Assembly (NCBI GenBank): GCA_942492375.1
Contig: CALOEL010000010.1
Coordinates: forward strand, 113,753 to 177,752
From: JAHEAO01 sp942492375
Lineage (GTDB): Bacteria > Pseudomonadota > Alphaproteobacteria > Rhodobacterales > Rhodobacteraceae
Length of the DNA: 64,000 nt
Direction of reading: 5' to 3'
Shown here: piece after piece, positions 26,042-34,787 of the stretch
How positions within the stretch are numbered: position 1 is the stretch's first letter
Layout of the letters: the number at the start of each line of letters is the position of its first letter
Translations under genes and position numbers: made by a program
The notes under the pieces: model-generated
What the model saw: the letters and a program-made list of their open reading frames with translations, nothing else
What the model was told of the DNA's origin: nothing
The model's database searches: none

Positions 26042-26638
26042 ATGTCCGCCGACCGGCCCGACCTGACAGCCCTGATCGGGTCCCGCATCTGCCATGATCT
26101 TATCAGCCCTCTGGGCGCGATCGGCAATGGGGTCGAACTGCTGGGAATGAGCGGCGCCGCCGGGCCCGAGATCGACCTGATCGCCGAAAGCGTCGAAAAT
26201 GCCAATGCGCGGATCCGGTTCTTCCGCATTGCTTTCGGCGCGGCCCAGCCGGACCAGCCCTCCGACCCGCGCGAACTGGCTGCCATACTGGCCGATTATT
26301 CGCGCGGCGGTCGGCTGACTGTCGACTGGCAGGCGCAGGGAAGCCTGGAACGCCCGCAAGTGAAGCTGGCCTTCCTGCTTCTGCTCTGCTTTGAAACCGC
26401 GATGCCGCGCGGCGGCCATGTCGCGGTGAGGCTGGTCGGACAGGAATGGGCCATCACCGCCGAAGCCGAGGCGTTGGTCATCGACCCGGACCTTTGGGCG
26501 ATGCTGGCCAAGCCGGCGGCGCGCTCCGATCTGCGGCCGTCCGAGGTGCAGTTCCCCCTGGCCGCCTTGGCAGCAGCGGCGATCGGACGGCGGCTGATCC
26601 TGGAAACCTCGGAACGGACGGCACGGGTGCGGTTCTAG
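26042..26638 (+). CDS. chpT: Histidine phosphotransferase ChpT
   Basis: 198 residues. In alphaproteobacteria ChpT relays phosphate from CckA to CtrA and CpdR, controlling the cell cycle, motility and gene-transfer agents. The phospho-accepting His18 lies in SRICHDLISPLGAIGNG, and the C-terminal part is a degenerate HATPase-like domain that binds receiver domains. Start ATG is preceded by GAAAGGA. Shares a very short divergent gap with the DUF3553 gene. Confidence 0.93.
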   Translation: MSADRPDLTALIGSRICHDLISPLGAIGNGVELLGMSGAAGPEIDLIAESVENANARIRFFRIAFGAAQPDQPSDPRELAAILADYSRGGRLTVDWQAQGSLERPQVKLAFLLLLCFETAMPRGGHVAVRLVGQEWAITAEAEALVIDPDLWAMLAKPAARSDLRPSEVQFPLAALAAAAIGRRLILETSERTARVRF

Positions 26639-26664
26639 CGGTCCCTGCGGTTGATTGCCCGCCG

Positions 26665-27930
26665 TCAGTCCCGCAGGCTGCCGTCGCCGGTCACAAGATA
26701 CTTGAAGCTGGTAAGCTGCTCGGCGCCGACCGGCCCGCGCGCATGCATCTTGCCGGTGGCGATGCCGATTTCCGCCCCCATGCCGAATTCACCCCCATCG
26801 GCGAACTGGGTCGAGGCGTTGCGCATCAGGATCGCGCTGTCGAGTTCGGCGAAGAAGCGGCCGGCGGCGGCGTCATCCTCGGTCAGGATGCAATCGGTGT
26901 GGTTTGAGCCGTAGCGGCGGATATGGGCGATGGCGGCATCGATATCCTCGACCACCTTCGCGGCGATATCCATGTCGAGATATTCGTGGCCCCAATCATC
27001 CTCGGTCGCCGGCATGGTGCCGTCGAAGTTTTGCAGCGCCTCGTCGGCATGGACGCGGACGCCCTTGGCGATGAGGGCGGCGATGATATCCCGGCCAAGG
27101 GTCTCGACCACATCGCGATGGATCAGCAGGCATTCGGCAGCACCGCAGATGCCGGTGCGGCGGGTCTTGGCGTTCAGCACCACCTTGACCGCCTTTTCCG
27201 CATCGGCCGACTTGTCGACATAGATATGCACGATGCCTTCGAGATGCGCGAAGACCGGCACGCGGGCTTCACGCTGGACCAGCCCGACCAGCTCCTTGCC
27301 GCCGCGTGGCACGATCACGTCGATATGGTCGGTGGCGCGCAGCATCTCGGTCACCACCTCGCGGTCGCGGGTGGGAACGAGCTGGATGGCGGTCGCGGGC
27401 AGGTTCGCGGATTTCAACCCGTCGACCAGACAGGCATGGATCGCGCGGGAGGAATGGAAACTTTCCGAGCCGCCGCGCAGGATCACGGCATTGCCCGCCT
27501 TCAGGCACAGCGCGCCGGCATCGGCGGTCACGTTGGGGCGGCTCTCGTAGATCACGCCGACGACGCCGAGGGGGGTGCGGACACGTTTGATGTGCAGGCC
27601 GGTCGGGCGATCCCATTCGGCGATCACTTCACCCACCGGATCCTTCTGTTCGGCGACGGTGCGCAGACCGTCGACGATGCCGCGGATCCGGTCCTCGTCC
27701 AGCATCAGCCGGTCGAGCATGGCGGGCGACAGCCCCTTGTCGCGGCCATGGGCGAGGTCCCTGGCATTCGCCTCGATGATCCCGCCGCGATTCTTCCAGA
27801 CGGCCTCGGCCGCGCCGATCAGGGCCGCGTGCTTGCGTTCAGCGCTGGCGGTCGAAAGCTCGGCCGCGGCGGCGCGGGCCGCCCGGCCGATTTCCTGCAT
27901 CATCAGGTGGATGTTGTCATGGTCCTTCAT
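26665..27930 (-). CDS. proA: Glutamate-5-semialdehyde dehydrogenase
   Basis: 421 residues. Reduces gamma-glutamyl phosphate to the semialdehyde in proline synthesis. VGVIYESRPNVTADAGALC and RGGKELVG are present, and the catalytic Cys lies in KTRRTGICGAAECLL. Start at MKDHDNIHLMMQ; the extra upstream codons run through a dispersed repeat. Third gene of obgE-proB-proA, separated from proB by 76 bases. Confidence 0.97.
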   Translation of the reverse strand: MKDHDNIHLMMQEIGRAARAAAAELSTASAERKHAALIGAAEAVWKNRGGIIEANARDLAHGRDKGLSPAMLDRLMLDEDRIRGIVDGLRTVAEQKDPVGEVIAEWDRPTGLHIKRVRTPLGVVGVIYESRPNVTADAGALCLKAGNAVILRGGSESFHSSRAIHACLVDGLKSANLPATAIQLVPTRDREVVTEMLRATDHIDVIVPRGGKELVGLVQREARVPVFAHLEGIVHIYVDKSADAEKAVKVVLNAKTRRTGICGAAECLLIHRDVVETLGRDIIAALIAKGVRVHADEALQNFDGTMPATEDDWGHEYLDMDIAAKVVEDIDAAIAHIRRYGSNHTDCILTEDDAAAGRFFAELDSAILMRNASTQFADGGEFGMGAEIGIATGKMHARGPVGAEQLTSFKYLVTGDGSLRD

Positions 27931-27965
27931 ACTCTCGACCTTTTCGCCTGTGAGATGCGTCGGAT

Positions 27966-27985
27966 GCCTCCGGCGGGGATATTTA
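27966..27985 (-). repeat. Dispersed intergenic repeat, copy 4
   Basis: GCCTCCGGCGGGGATATTTA, the inverse of copy 1, flanked by ATTGTCC and ATCCGA in the same relative positions. It lies in the proB-proA gap. Confidence 0.88.
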
Positions 27986-28006
27986 TGGACAATTGATGCG
28001 CCAAGG

Positions 28007-29107
28007 TCAAAGCGCCATGTCATCTCGGTGGATCAGCGCGGCGCGGCCCGGATAGCCGAGGATGCCCTCGATCTCGGCCGAGCGGTGGCCGGCGATGGCG
28101 CGGGCCTCGTCCGCGGTGTAGCGGGTCAGGCCGAGGCCGAGGCGTTGACCCTTGGGGTCGAAGATCGCGACCGGATCGCCGCGGCCGAACTTGCCCGCGA
28201 CGCGGACGACACCGGCAGGCAGCAGGGACTTGCCGGAGCCGAGAGCGATGGCGGCGCCGTCGTCGACGGTGATCTCTCCCCTCGCCTTCATCGCGGCGAT
28301 CCAGCGCTTGCGGGCGAGCTGCGGGTCGCCCTGCGCGGTGAACCAGGTGGCGGGCGCACCAGTTTCGAGCGCCTGGAGGGGCCGGTGCAGCGAGCCTTCG
28401 GTGATCGCCATCGCGCAACCGGCGCCGGTGGCGGTCTTGGCGGCCATCAGCTTGGTGATCATGCCGCCTTTCGAGAGGCCGGACCCGGCATCGCCGGCCA
28501 TCGCCTCGATCTCGGGGGTGATGGCGTCGATCACGTCGAAACGCTGCGCGGCGGGATCGGTTTTCGGGTTGCCGGAATAGAAGCCGTCGACGTCCGACAG
28601 AAGCACCAGTTGATCCGCGCCAACCGTCACCGCGATCTGGGCGGCGAGGCGGTCGTTGTCGCCGTAGCGGATCTCGTCGGTGGCGACGGTGTCGTTCTCG
28701 TTCACGATCGGCACGACACCGAGCGCCAGCAGGGTTTCGAGCGTGGCGCGGGAATTGAGGTAGCGGCGGCGGTCGGTGCTGTCTTCGAGCGTCACCAGCA
28801 CCTGCGCGGTGGTGATGTCGTGCGGCGCGAGAGCTTCTTCATAGGCGCGGGCGAGGCGGATCTGGCCGACCGCGGCGGCGGCCTGCGACTGTTCCAGCGG
28901 CAGGTTTGGCGCGGGCAGGCCAAGTACGGCGCGGCCGAGGGCAATCGAGCCCGAAGAGACGAGGATAACGGATGTGCCGCGGGCCTTCGCTTCGGCCACG
29001 TCCTCGGCCAGGCCTTTCAGCCAGTCCGAGCGCAGCCGTCCCTTCTGCACCAAAAGCGCAGAGCCGATCTTGACGACAAGGCGCTTGGCGGTTTTCAGGG
29101 TCGCCAT
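28007..29107 (-). CDS. proB: Glutamate 5-kinase
   Basis: 366 residues. Phosphorylates glutamate in the first step of proline synthesis. The amino-acid kinase domain shows KIGSALLV, VSSGSIALG, NENDTV and SDVDGFYSGNP; a C-terminal PUA domain follows from about residue 275 (GEITVDDGAAIALGSGKSL). Start at MATLKTAKRLVVKIGS, which lies 13 bases inside obgE. The longer upstream frame is within obgE. Confidence 0.97.
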   Translation of the reverse strand: MATLKTAKRLVVKIGSALLVQKGRLRSDWLKGLAEDVAEAKARGTSVILVSSGSIALGRAVLGLPAPNLPLEQSQAAAAVGQIRLARAYEEALAPHDITTAQVLVTLEDSTDRRRYLNSRATLETLLALGVVPIVNENDTVATDEIRYGDNDRLAAQIAVTVGADQLVLLSDVDGFYSGNPKTDPAAQRFDVIDAITPEIEAMAGDAGSGLSKGGMITKLMAAKTATGAGCAMAITEGSLHRPLQALETGAPATWFTAQGDPQLARKRWIAAMKARGEITVDDGAAIALGSGKSLLPAGVVRVAGKFGRGDPVAIFDPKGQRLGLGLTRYTADEARAIAGHRSAEIEGILGYPGRAALIHRDDMAL

Positions 29108-30132
29108 GCTTCGGGCTCTTCGCTGGCCTTGCGCTGCCGCAGCCGGTTGGCATCGATGTGAGAGCGGAGAGCGCGCAGCACCTCTTGCACACCGTCGCGG
29201 GAGACGCCGGACATGGTAAGAACATCGCCGCCGGCGGCTTTTTCCAGCACCTTGCGCTTTTTCGCGATCTCCTTGGCGTCGAGCGCGTCGATCTTGTTCA
29301 GGACCGTGATGCGGGGCTTGTCGGAGAGGCCGGCGCCGTAGGCCTCGATCTCGGCGATGATGGTCTGGTAATCGGCTTTCACATCCTCGGAGGTGCCGTC
29401 GACGAGATGCAGCAGCACCGCGCAGCGTTCGACATGGCCGAGGAAGAGATCGCCGAGGCCCCTGCCCTCTGACGCGCCTTCGATGAGTCCCGGAATATCG
29501 GCGATGACGAACTCGACCTCGTCGACGCCGACGACGCCGAGATTGGGGACAAGGGTGGTGAAGGGATAATCGGCGATCTTCGGCCGCGCGTTCGACGTGG
29601 CGGCGAGGAAGGTCGATTTGCCGGCATTGGGCAGGCCCAGCAACCCGACATCGGCGATCAGCTTCAGCCGCAGCCACAGCGTGCGCTCGACGCCCGGCTG
29701 TCCCGGATTGGCGCGGCGCGGCGCCTGGTTGGACGCGCTCTTGAAATGCATGTTGCCGAAGCCGCCATTGCCGCCCTTGGCCAGCAGCACGCGCTGGCCG
29801 ACCTCGGTGAGGTCGGCAATGACGGTTTCCTCATCTTCGTCGAGCACCTCGGTCCCGACCGGGACGCGGAGCACCACATCCTCGCCATCCTTGCCGGTGC
29901 GCTGTTGGCCCATGCCGTGCTGGCCGCTTTTCGCGAAGAAGTGCTGCTGGTAGCGGAAGTCGATCAGCGTGTTGAGTCCGTCCACCGCCTCGGCCCAGAC
30001 ATCGCCGCCGCGGCCGCCATCGCCGCCGTTCGGGCCGCCATATTCGACGAACTTCTCGCGCCGGAAGCTGACACAGCCGGCACCGCCGCCGCCGGAGCGG
30101 ATGTAGATCTTGGCGAGGTCGAGGAATTTCAT
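29095..30132 (-). CDS. obgE: Obg family GTPase
   Basis: 345 residues. Ribosome-associated GTPase needed for 50S maturation and stress control. The glycine-rich Obg fold (KIYIRSGGGGAGCVSFRREK onward) is followed by the G domain: G1 GLPNAGKST near residue 167, G3 DIPGLIEGA and G4 NKID. Start at MKFLDLAKI. It is only about 1.2 kb downstream of rplU-rpmA, with two acetyltransferase genes inserted in the common rplU-rpmA-obgE order. Confidence 0.97.
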   Translation of the reverse strand: MKFLDLAKIYIRSGGGGAGCVSFRREKFVEYGGPNGGDGGRGGDVWAEAVDGLNTLIDFRYQQHFFAKSGQHGMGQQRTGKDGEDVVLRVPVGTEVLDEDEETVIADLTEVGQRVLLAKGGNGGFGNMHFKSASNQAPRRANPGQPGVERTLWLRLKLIADVGLLGLPNAGKSTFLAATSNARPKIADYPFTTLVPNLGVVGVDEVEFVIADIPGLIEGASEGRGLGDLFLGHVERCAVLLHLVDGTSEDVKADYQTIIAEIEAYGAGLSDKPRITVLNKIDALDAKEIAKKRKVLEKAAGGDVLTMSGVSRDGVQEVLRALRSHIDANRLRQRKASEEPEAWRP

Positions 30133-30200
30133 GGCGCGGCTTTCACTGGGTCCGGCTTTGGCGATAGAGATTTTCGCGGGCTTTCTCAAGCCTTGCCGGA

Positions 30201-30695
30201 TTATCGCCGCCAGCCTTCGGCGTCGAGGCAGAGCTTCTGCAGATCGACATCCCGGCCAAGCGGGACCGACCGGGTCATTTCGCGGTGGGTCGGGCGGAAT
30301 CCGAGCTTGGCCAGAACCTTGGCAGAGGCCGTATTGCCGGGGATATAGCCGGATGTCACCGTATCGTCGCAGCGGGCAAAGTGATCGGCGAGCAAAAGCC
30401 GCGCCGCCTCGGTCATCAGGCCACGGCCCCAGAATGGCCTGCCCAGCCAGTATCCAAGACCGTCATCGGTCCCGACGCTGCCAATGATCCGGTCCCCGAG
30501 CGCAATTCCGTAAACCTTGTCCGAGGCCGGGCTTCCGATGAAGGCTTCGGCATCGGCAAGGCTATAGGGCCAGAGCGGAGAGGTGAGCCAGCGGATCACC
30601 TCCCAATCGCTGATGAGCCGGGCGATCCCGGCCGCGTCGCGCTGGTTCAGCGGGCGCAGCTTCAGTCTTTCGCCTTCAAGCACCCGCATCGACAT
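30201..30695 (-). CDS. GNAT family N-acetyltransferase
   Basis: 164 residues of the RimJ/RimL-like group. Begins MSMRVLEGERLKLRPLNQRD, has GYWLGRPFWGRGLMTEAARLL as the acetyl-CoA binding element and ends with ASAKVLAKLGFRPTHREM. Acceptor unknown. It follows a second acetyltransferase gene by 12 bases; both sit between rpmA and obgE. Confidence 0.9.
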   Translation of the reverse strand: MSMRVLEGERLKLRPLNQRDAAGIARLISDWEVIRWLTSPLWPYSLADAEAFIGSPASDKVYGIALGDRIIGSVGTDDGLGYWLGRPFWGRGLMTEAARLLLADHFARCDDTVTSGYIPGNTASAKVLAKLGFRPTHREMTRSVPLGRDVDLQKLCLDAEGWRR

Positions 30696-30707
30696 GTGCT
30701 CGAGGCG

Positions 30708-31247
30708 TCAGCAGAGCTTCTTGATATAGGTCCAGGTCGGGACGGTGGCGTTGCGCGCGACCGAAAACGCCTCGGCGTCGCCGAGATATTCGAAGCCGGC
30801 ATTGGTCACGACCCGGGCCGAGGCCGGATTGTCCTGAAAGACCACCGCAAACAGCGCCTTGGCGTTCTGCGGGTTGGCGTCGACCATCGCGCGCACAGCT
30901 TCCGACGCGAGACCGGAATTCCAGAATGTCGGTGCGATCCAGAAGCTGATTTCGGATTGCTCGCGGTCCATGCGCTGCAGCCAGACGACGCCCAGAACCT
31001 CGGCCAGACCATGGGCGGACCCATCCATCACCCAGGCATCCTCGGTTCGCGAGTCGCTTTGCGCATGCGCGATGTAGCCCTCGGTGGCGCCCGGCGGAAG
31101 CGGATGCGGGATCGTCTGCGTCGCTTCGGCCACCCGACGGTCGCCGGCATACATGGCCAGCAGACCCGCATCGGATTTCCGCATCGGTCGCAGGATGAAC
31201 CGCTCCGCCTCGATAACGGGCTGGTTGGTGATCTGGTCGAGAATCAT
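30708..31247 (-). CDS. GNAT family N-acetyltransferase
   Basis: 179 residues of the RimJ/RimL-like group. Begins MILDQITNQPVIEAERFILRP and contains FWIAPTFWNSGLASEAVRAM and NPASARVVTNAGFEYLG. Start chosen for the GAGGAGGGAAGAC ribosome site. Only distantly similar to the downstream copy, so an old duplication at best. Confidence 0.9.
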   Translation of the reverse strand: MILDQITNQPVIEAERFILRPMRKSDAGLLAMYAGDRRVAEATQTIPHPLPPGATEGYIAHAQSDSRTEDAWVMDGSAHGLAEVLGVVWLQRMDREQSEISFWIAPTFWNSGLASEAVRAMVDANPQNAKALFAVVFQDNPASARVVTNAGFEYLGDAEAFSVARNATVPTWTYIKKLC

Positions 31248-31339
31248 GTCTTCCCTCCTCTGAAGAACACGAACTGCCATTTACACATGGGAAGCCGGCA
31301 ATTTGATGGCCACCCTTTGGCACGGCCTGTAACGGTAAA

Positions 31340-31381
31340 ATGAAATGAGAAAGGGGACCGGCCTGTCGGGCCGATCCCCCC
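31340..31381 (-). terminator. Rho-independent terminator after rpmA
   Basis: Read on the minus strand: GGGGATCGGCC, a short loop, GGCCGGTCCCC, then TTTCTCATTTCATTTT. It lies 26 bases past the rpmA stop and separates rplU-rpmA from the acetyltransferase genes. Confidence 0.85.
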
Positions 31382-31406
31382 TGAAACTTTGGTAAAGGGC
31401 TTCGGC

Positions 31407-31676
31407 TTATTCTGCGGCTTCGGCCACCGGAAGCACCGAAATGAAGGTGCGGCCCTTCAACCCCTTGTGAAAGGTCACGGCGCCCTCGGTCATGGCGAAG
31501 ATCGTGTGATCCTTGCCCATGCCGACGCCTTCACCCGGCCACCACTTGGTGCCGCGCTGGCGCACGATGATATTGCCGGGGATCGCGGTCTCGCCGCCGA
31601 ACAGCTTCACGCCAAGGCGACGACCGGCAGAGTCGCGCCCGTTCCGGGATGAACCGCCTGCTTTCTTGTGTGCCAT
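31407..31676 (-). CDS. rpmA: 50S ribosomal protein L27
   Basis: 89 residues. MAHKKAGGSSRNGRDSAGRRLGVK is the invariant N-terminus reaching the peptidyl-transferase centre, followed by GNIIVRQRG and WWPGEGVGMGKDHTIFA. It begins directly with the mature Met-Ala-His form, without the cleavable extension of Firmicutes. Follows rplU by 6 bases. Confidence 0.98.
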   Translation of the reverse strand: MAHKKAGGSSRNGRDSAGRRLGVKLFGGETAIPGNIIVRQRGTKWWPGEGVGMGKDHTIFAMTEGAVTFHKGLKGRTFISVLPVAEAAE

Positions 31677-31682
31677 TGCTCG

Positions 31683-32429
31683 TTACTCCTTTTCTGCGGC
31701 CAGTTTCTTGGCCTGCGCGATCCAGTCCTCGCGCTCGATGCGGCCCTTGAAGGACAGCTTTTCGTCCATCTCTTCGATGTCGGCCTTCTTCCACTTGGCG
31801 ATCTGCTCGAAGGTGGTCACACCGGCTTCATGCAGCTTCTTCTCCAGCGCCGGGCCGACACCCGAAAGCTGCTTCAGATCATCCGCGGCCGCGGCCTTTT
31901 TCGGCGCGGCTTTCCTCGGTGCCTCTGCCTTGGCTTCGGCTTTCTTAGGGGCCTCGGCCGTCTTGGCGGGCTTGGCCACTTTCTCGTCGGCTTCGCCGGT
32001 CTTCACGCGCTTCTTCATCTCGGCCTGTTCGGACCGGTTCTTGGCATAGCGCCCGTCAGAAGAGACCATCGCGACGCCGGCAGCCCCTGCCCCGATCGCG
32101 GCCTTGATGCCGGACTTGTCGCCACCCTTTTCCAGGATGTCGGTGACGCGCAGCAGGGTCAGCTGCTGGCGGTGACCCTTGGTGCGCTGGCTGCCGTGCT
32201 TGCGGCGGCGCTTGACGAAATGGATGACCTTCTCGCCCTTGATCTGCTCGATCACCTCGGCCTGGACGGCGGCGCCGTCGACCAGAGGAGAGCCGACAGT
32301 GGCGCCCACCATCAGAATCTCGTTGAACTGGATTTTCTCGCCGGCATCAGCTGCAAGTTTCTCGACGCGGAGCACATCGCCGCTCTGAACCTTGTATTGC
32401 TTGCCACCGGTCTTCATGACCGCGAACAT
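31683..32429 (-). CDS. rplU: 50S ribosomal protein L21 with C-terminal HhH extension
   Basis: 248 residues, more than twice the usual 100-110. Residues 1-105 are a normal L21 (MFAVMKTGGKQYKVQSGD to HRQQLTLLRVTDI). Then comes a low-complexity Lys/Ala/Glu linker (about 140-185). The tail, DDLKQLSGVGPALEKKLHEAGV followed by TTFEQIAKWKKADI, is a helix-hairpin-helix module similar to that in nucleic-acid-binding proteins. Long L21 forms of this kind occur in Rhodobacterales. First gene of rplU-rpmA. Confidence 0.96.
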   Translation of the reverse strand: MFAVMKTGGKQYKVQSGDVLRVEKLAADAGEKIQFNEILMVGATVGSPLVDGAAVQAEVIEQIKGEKVIHFVKRRRKHGSQRTKGHRQQLTLLRVTDILEKGGDKSGIKAAIGAGAAGVAMVSSDGRYAKNRSEQAEMKKRVKTGEADEKVAKPAKTAEAPKKAEAKAEAPRKAAPKKAAAADDLKQLSGVGPALEKKLHEAGVTTFEQIAKWKKADIEEMDEKLSFKGRIEREDWIAQAKKLAAEKE

Positions 32430-32567
32430 CGTGTCTTCCTTTGCATTTTCGCGTCCTGCGGTCCCGGTCTTCCGGCGTTCCCGGCCTTTCGGCCACCTCG
32501 AACAGCGCGCCTCTTCCGAAGCGACATTTCAACAGTCTCGCGGGCCGATGCCCGTCCGAGATGCGGG

Positions 32568-32596
32568 CTTATGGTGGAGTCGCGCCCCCAAGTCAA
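32568..32596 (-). promoter_or_regulatory. Putative promoter of rplU-rpmA
   Basis: Minus-strand TTGACT (32591-32596), 17-base spacer, CATAAG (32568-32573). The leader of about 130 bases to rplU contains inverted GC-rich runs (GCCCGCATC / GGGC) and could host ribosomal-protein autoregulation, which I cannot show. Confidence 0.6.
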
Positions 32597-32629
32597 GAAC
32601 CTGATGCCAGAAACCGGCCCCCGAAAGGG

Positions 32630-33457
32630 TCAAAGATCCTCGCCGGCGACGAAGACCGCCGCCGACTGGCCAAGCGCGTGGCTCACATCGACGAAGAGCT
32701 TGTCGAAGGCGGCGAAAAGCGCGCGGTTCAGGTCCTGCCCCTCGGGGCTGCGCGACAGGTCGATATAGGCCTGCATTTCGTCCTCGCTGAGCGGCTGGTA
32801 GGCCATGGTCAGAAAGGCGTAGAGCCACTCTTCGGTATCCGCGCGGATGACGTCTTCCTGGCTCCAGACATCGGTGAGTATCTGGTCCTCGGTCAGCGTG
32901 GCGTCGAAGGCTCCGCCGGCCTGCATCCCGGTATAGAACGCGTAGTTCGAATTCATCGCGCCGACGACATTGTATTCCAGCAATTCGTTGATCGCGATGT
33001 ATTCCTGAACCTGATCAAGCAGCGGATCGCCATCGAGCCGCATGTCCTGCAGCCGTTCCTTGCCGGCCTCCTCGACCGCGTCATCCAGCAGAGCCTGCCG
33101 CGCGCTGACCTCGAGCGCCACGATCTTGCGCCCGGTCTCGCTGGTGAAGAACTCGGTCAGCGGCGCGATGTCGGTGCCGTCCAGTTCCGCGGCGAAACGG
33201 CCCCGGACGGTCTCGTCCATCCAGCCGGGATCGTAGATGGTCCCGACCATTTCGTCCCAACTTTCGTCGGCCCGTTCGGGGAACATCTCCTCGGCCAGCT
33301 CGGCGCCGTTCTGCAGCCCCTCCTGCCGCATCACGTCGAGGATCTCGGGCAGCCCGAGCGCTTCGGCCAGGGCATCGATCCGGGCGAGAGGCGTCTCCGC
33401 CTGCACGGCCACGGCAGTGCCGAGCCAGATGAATAACGCGATCAGTGCCTTCTGCAT
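32630..33457 (-). CDS. Secreted DUF2059 domain protein
   Basis: 275 residues with a signal peptide (MQKALIALFIWLGTAVAVQA, then ETP). The body is helical and acidic. The element LTEFFTSETGRKIVALE followed by a second YIDLSRSPEGQDLNRALFAAF is the repeated DUF2059 motif. Periplasmic, function unknown. Start at MQKALIALF; upstream codons would precede the signal peptide. Divergent from tRNA-Ser. Confidence 0.85.
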   Translation of the reverse strand: MQKALIALFIWLGTAVAVQAETPLARIDALAEALGLPEILDVMRQEGLQNGAELAEEMFPERADESWDEMVGTIYDPGWMDETVRGRFAAELDGTDIAPLTEFFTSETGRKIVALEVSARQALLDDAVEEAGKERLQDMRLDGDPLLDQVQEYIAINELLEYNVVGAMNSNYAFYTGMQAGGAFDATLTEDQILTDVWSQEDVIRADTEEWLYAFLTMAYQPLSEDEMQAYIDLSRSPEGQDLNRALFAAFDKLFVDVSHALGQSAAVFVAGEDL

Positions 33458-33586
33458 GGTGACTCCGACAAATGCCTGCATGCGCCAAACTAGGCGCGAT
33501 CGGCGGCAGTTCCAAGCGCCAGTACGCAGATCGGCGCAAGTCGGCGGACAAATCCTCGAGAGGCCTTCGAGACGTCAATTTTTTCA

Positions 33587-33615
33587 TTGCGTCCGGGCCG
33601 CGGTTTTCCTAGATA
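33587..33615 (+). promoter_or_regulatory. Putative promoter of tRNA-Ser(CGA)
   Basis: TTGCGT (33587-33592), 17-base spacer, TAGATA (33610-33615), ending 27 bases before the tRNA. Confidence 0.55.
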
Positions 33616-33642
33616 GCCCCACGGTTCGACAGAGCCCTTCGC

Positions 33643-33732
33643 GGAGAGGTGCCAGAGTGGTCGAATGGGGCGGTCTCGAAAACCGTTGAACCTTCACGGG
33701 TTCCCAGGGTTCGAATCCCTGTCTCTCCGCCA
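33643..33732 (+). tRNA. tRNA-Ser(CGA)
   Basis: Complete 90-base class II tRNA. Acceptor GGAGAGG pairs with TCTCTCC, discriminator G, CCA encoded at 33730-33732. The anticodon loop CTCGAAA gives CGA (serine UCG codon). A long variable arm and the T-loop GGTTCGAATCC are present. Its last 62 bases are repeated exactly at 40090-40151, marking it as the integration target of the following island. Confidence 0.96.
33671..33732 (+). repeat. Left attachment site (attL) within tRNA-Ser
   Basis: 62-base segment from the anticodon stem to CCA, identical to 40090-40151. The first 17 bases, CGGTCTCGAAAACCGTT, also occur at 34932-34948. The crossover would be in the anticodon stem-loop, a known site for tyrosine integrases. 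Confidence 0.88.
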
Positions 33733-33956
33733 TAAACCACTGATTTAGAAGAATATCTCCAAATCTCCACATTTGGGGCGATACGGATGGTTGCGCAAGT
33801 TGTGTCATACTATGACGCTTTTTGCCTCGCCGAATGCACCAGGCAATGCCAAATAGGCGCTGCATTTCTGCTTTCCCGAAGCATCGGCCTGCCGGCGCCG
33901 CTATTCGATACGCCGTCGTCGCAGTGGTCATTACATTGACAAGGCTCACCCAGTGA
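33733..33956 (+). other. Left end of first island element, no gene
   Basis: AT-richer sequence just after the tRNA. No coding region found; the minus-strand ORF across it is a translation of the tRNA itself. A stop codon at 33954 precedes the hsdR remnant. Confidence 0.6.
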
Positions 33957-34787
33957 GGCCAGGACGAAACTGCGAAGGACGATGACTTCGGGAAGCGTTT
34001 TCACGATGCAGTGGCCGGCCTCGCGAAGGCATTCAAGCTGGCTGCCGGCTCTCCGGAGGCAAGCGCACACGCGGAAGAAGTTGCATTCTTCTTCGCTGTC
34101 ATGGCCGCACTGCTGAAGTTGGACGTGAAAGGCGGGTCCGGCAGGAGTGCCAGCCCTGATTTCGCGATCGAGCAGCTACTCAATCGCGCCGTCGCGTCCA
34201 CGGAGGTGATAGACATCCTGGAGGCGTGTGGGTTCGACCGTCCGGATATCAGCGTTCTGTCTGAAGATTTCCTGATGGAAATCGAAAACATGAAGCACAA
34301 GAACCTGGCGGTCGAGGCGCTCAAGAAACTGCTCAACGGCCAGATCAAAGCCAAGACCCGCGGCAACGTCGTGCAGAATGCGAAGTTCTCGGAGCGCCTG
34401 ACTGACGCAATTGCCCGCTATCACAATCGCAGCGGGGATGCGCTCCAGGTCATCCAGGAACTCATCGCGCTCGCCAAGGACCTGAAATCCGTGCCCGACG
34501 ACAACTTGTCCGAGGCGGAGCGGAGCTTTTATGACGCCCTTGCGCAGAACGAGAGCGCGGTCGATGTCATGGGCAACGACGAATTGCGGATCATCGCAAC
34601 AGAACTCGTCAAATCGGTCCGGGAAAGCTCCGGCACCGACTGGTGGCAAAGGGATGATGTCCGGGCGAGGATGCGTGTCGTCGTGAAACGTATCCTGCGC
34701 CGGCATGGGTATCCCCCGGACCTTCAGTCGGAGGCTGTGAAGCTGGTCATCAAGCAGGCAGAAGCACTGGCCCGGATGGCGGCATGA
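33957..34787 (+). pseudogene. hsdR: Remnant of type I restriction endonuclease subunit HsdR (C-terminal part)
   Basis: About 276 codons without a proper start. The sequence matches the C-terminal DUF3387/T1RH-like domain of HsdR: FHDAVAGLAKAFKLAAG, EEVAFFFAVMAALLK, KHKNLAVEALKKLLNGQIKA, NVVQNAKFSERLTDAIARYHN, YDALAQNESAVDVMG and VKRILRRHGYPPDLQ. The nuclease and DEAD-helicase domains are missing, as are hsdM and hsdS. The first possible starts are a GTG at 34011 and internal ATGs. A non-functional leftover is most likely; expression of the fragment alone cannot be excluded. Confidence 0.8.

Noticed and set aside
33584..33949. 121-residue minus-strand ORF with RQGFEPWEP
   Set aside because: It is the antisense translation of the tRNA-Ser gene, a common false gene; no other coding signs.
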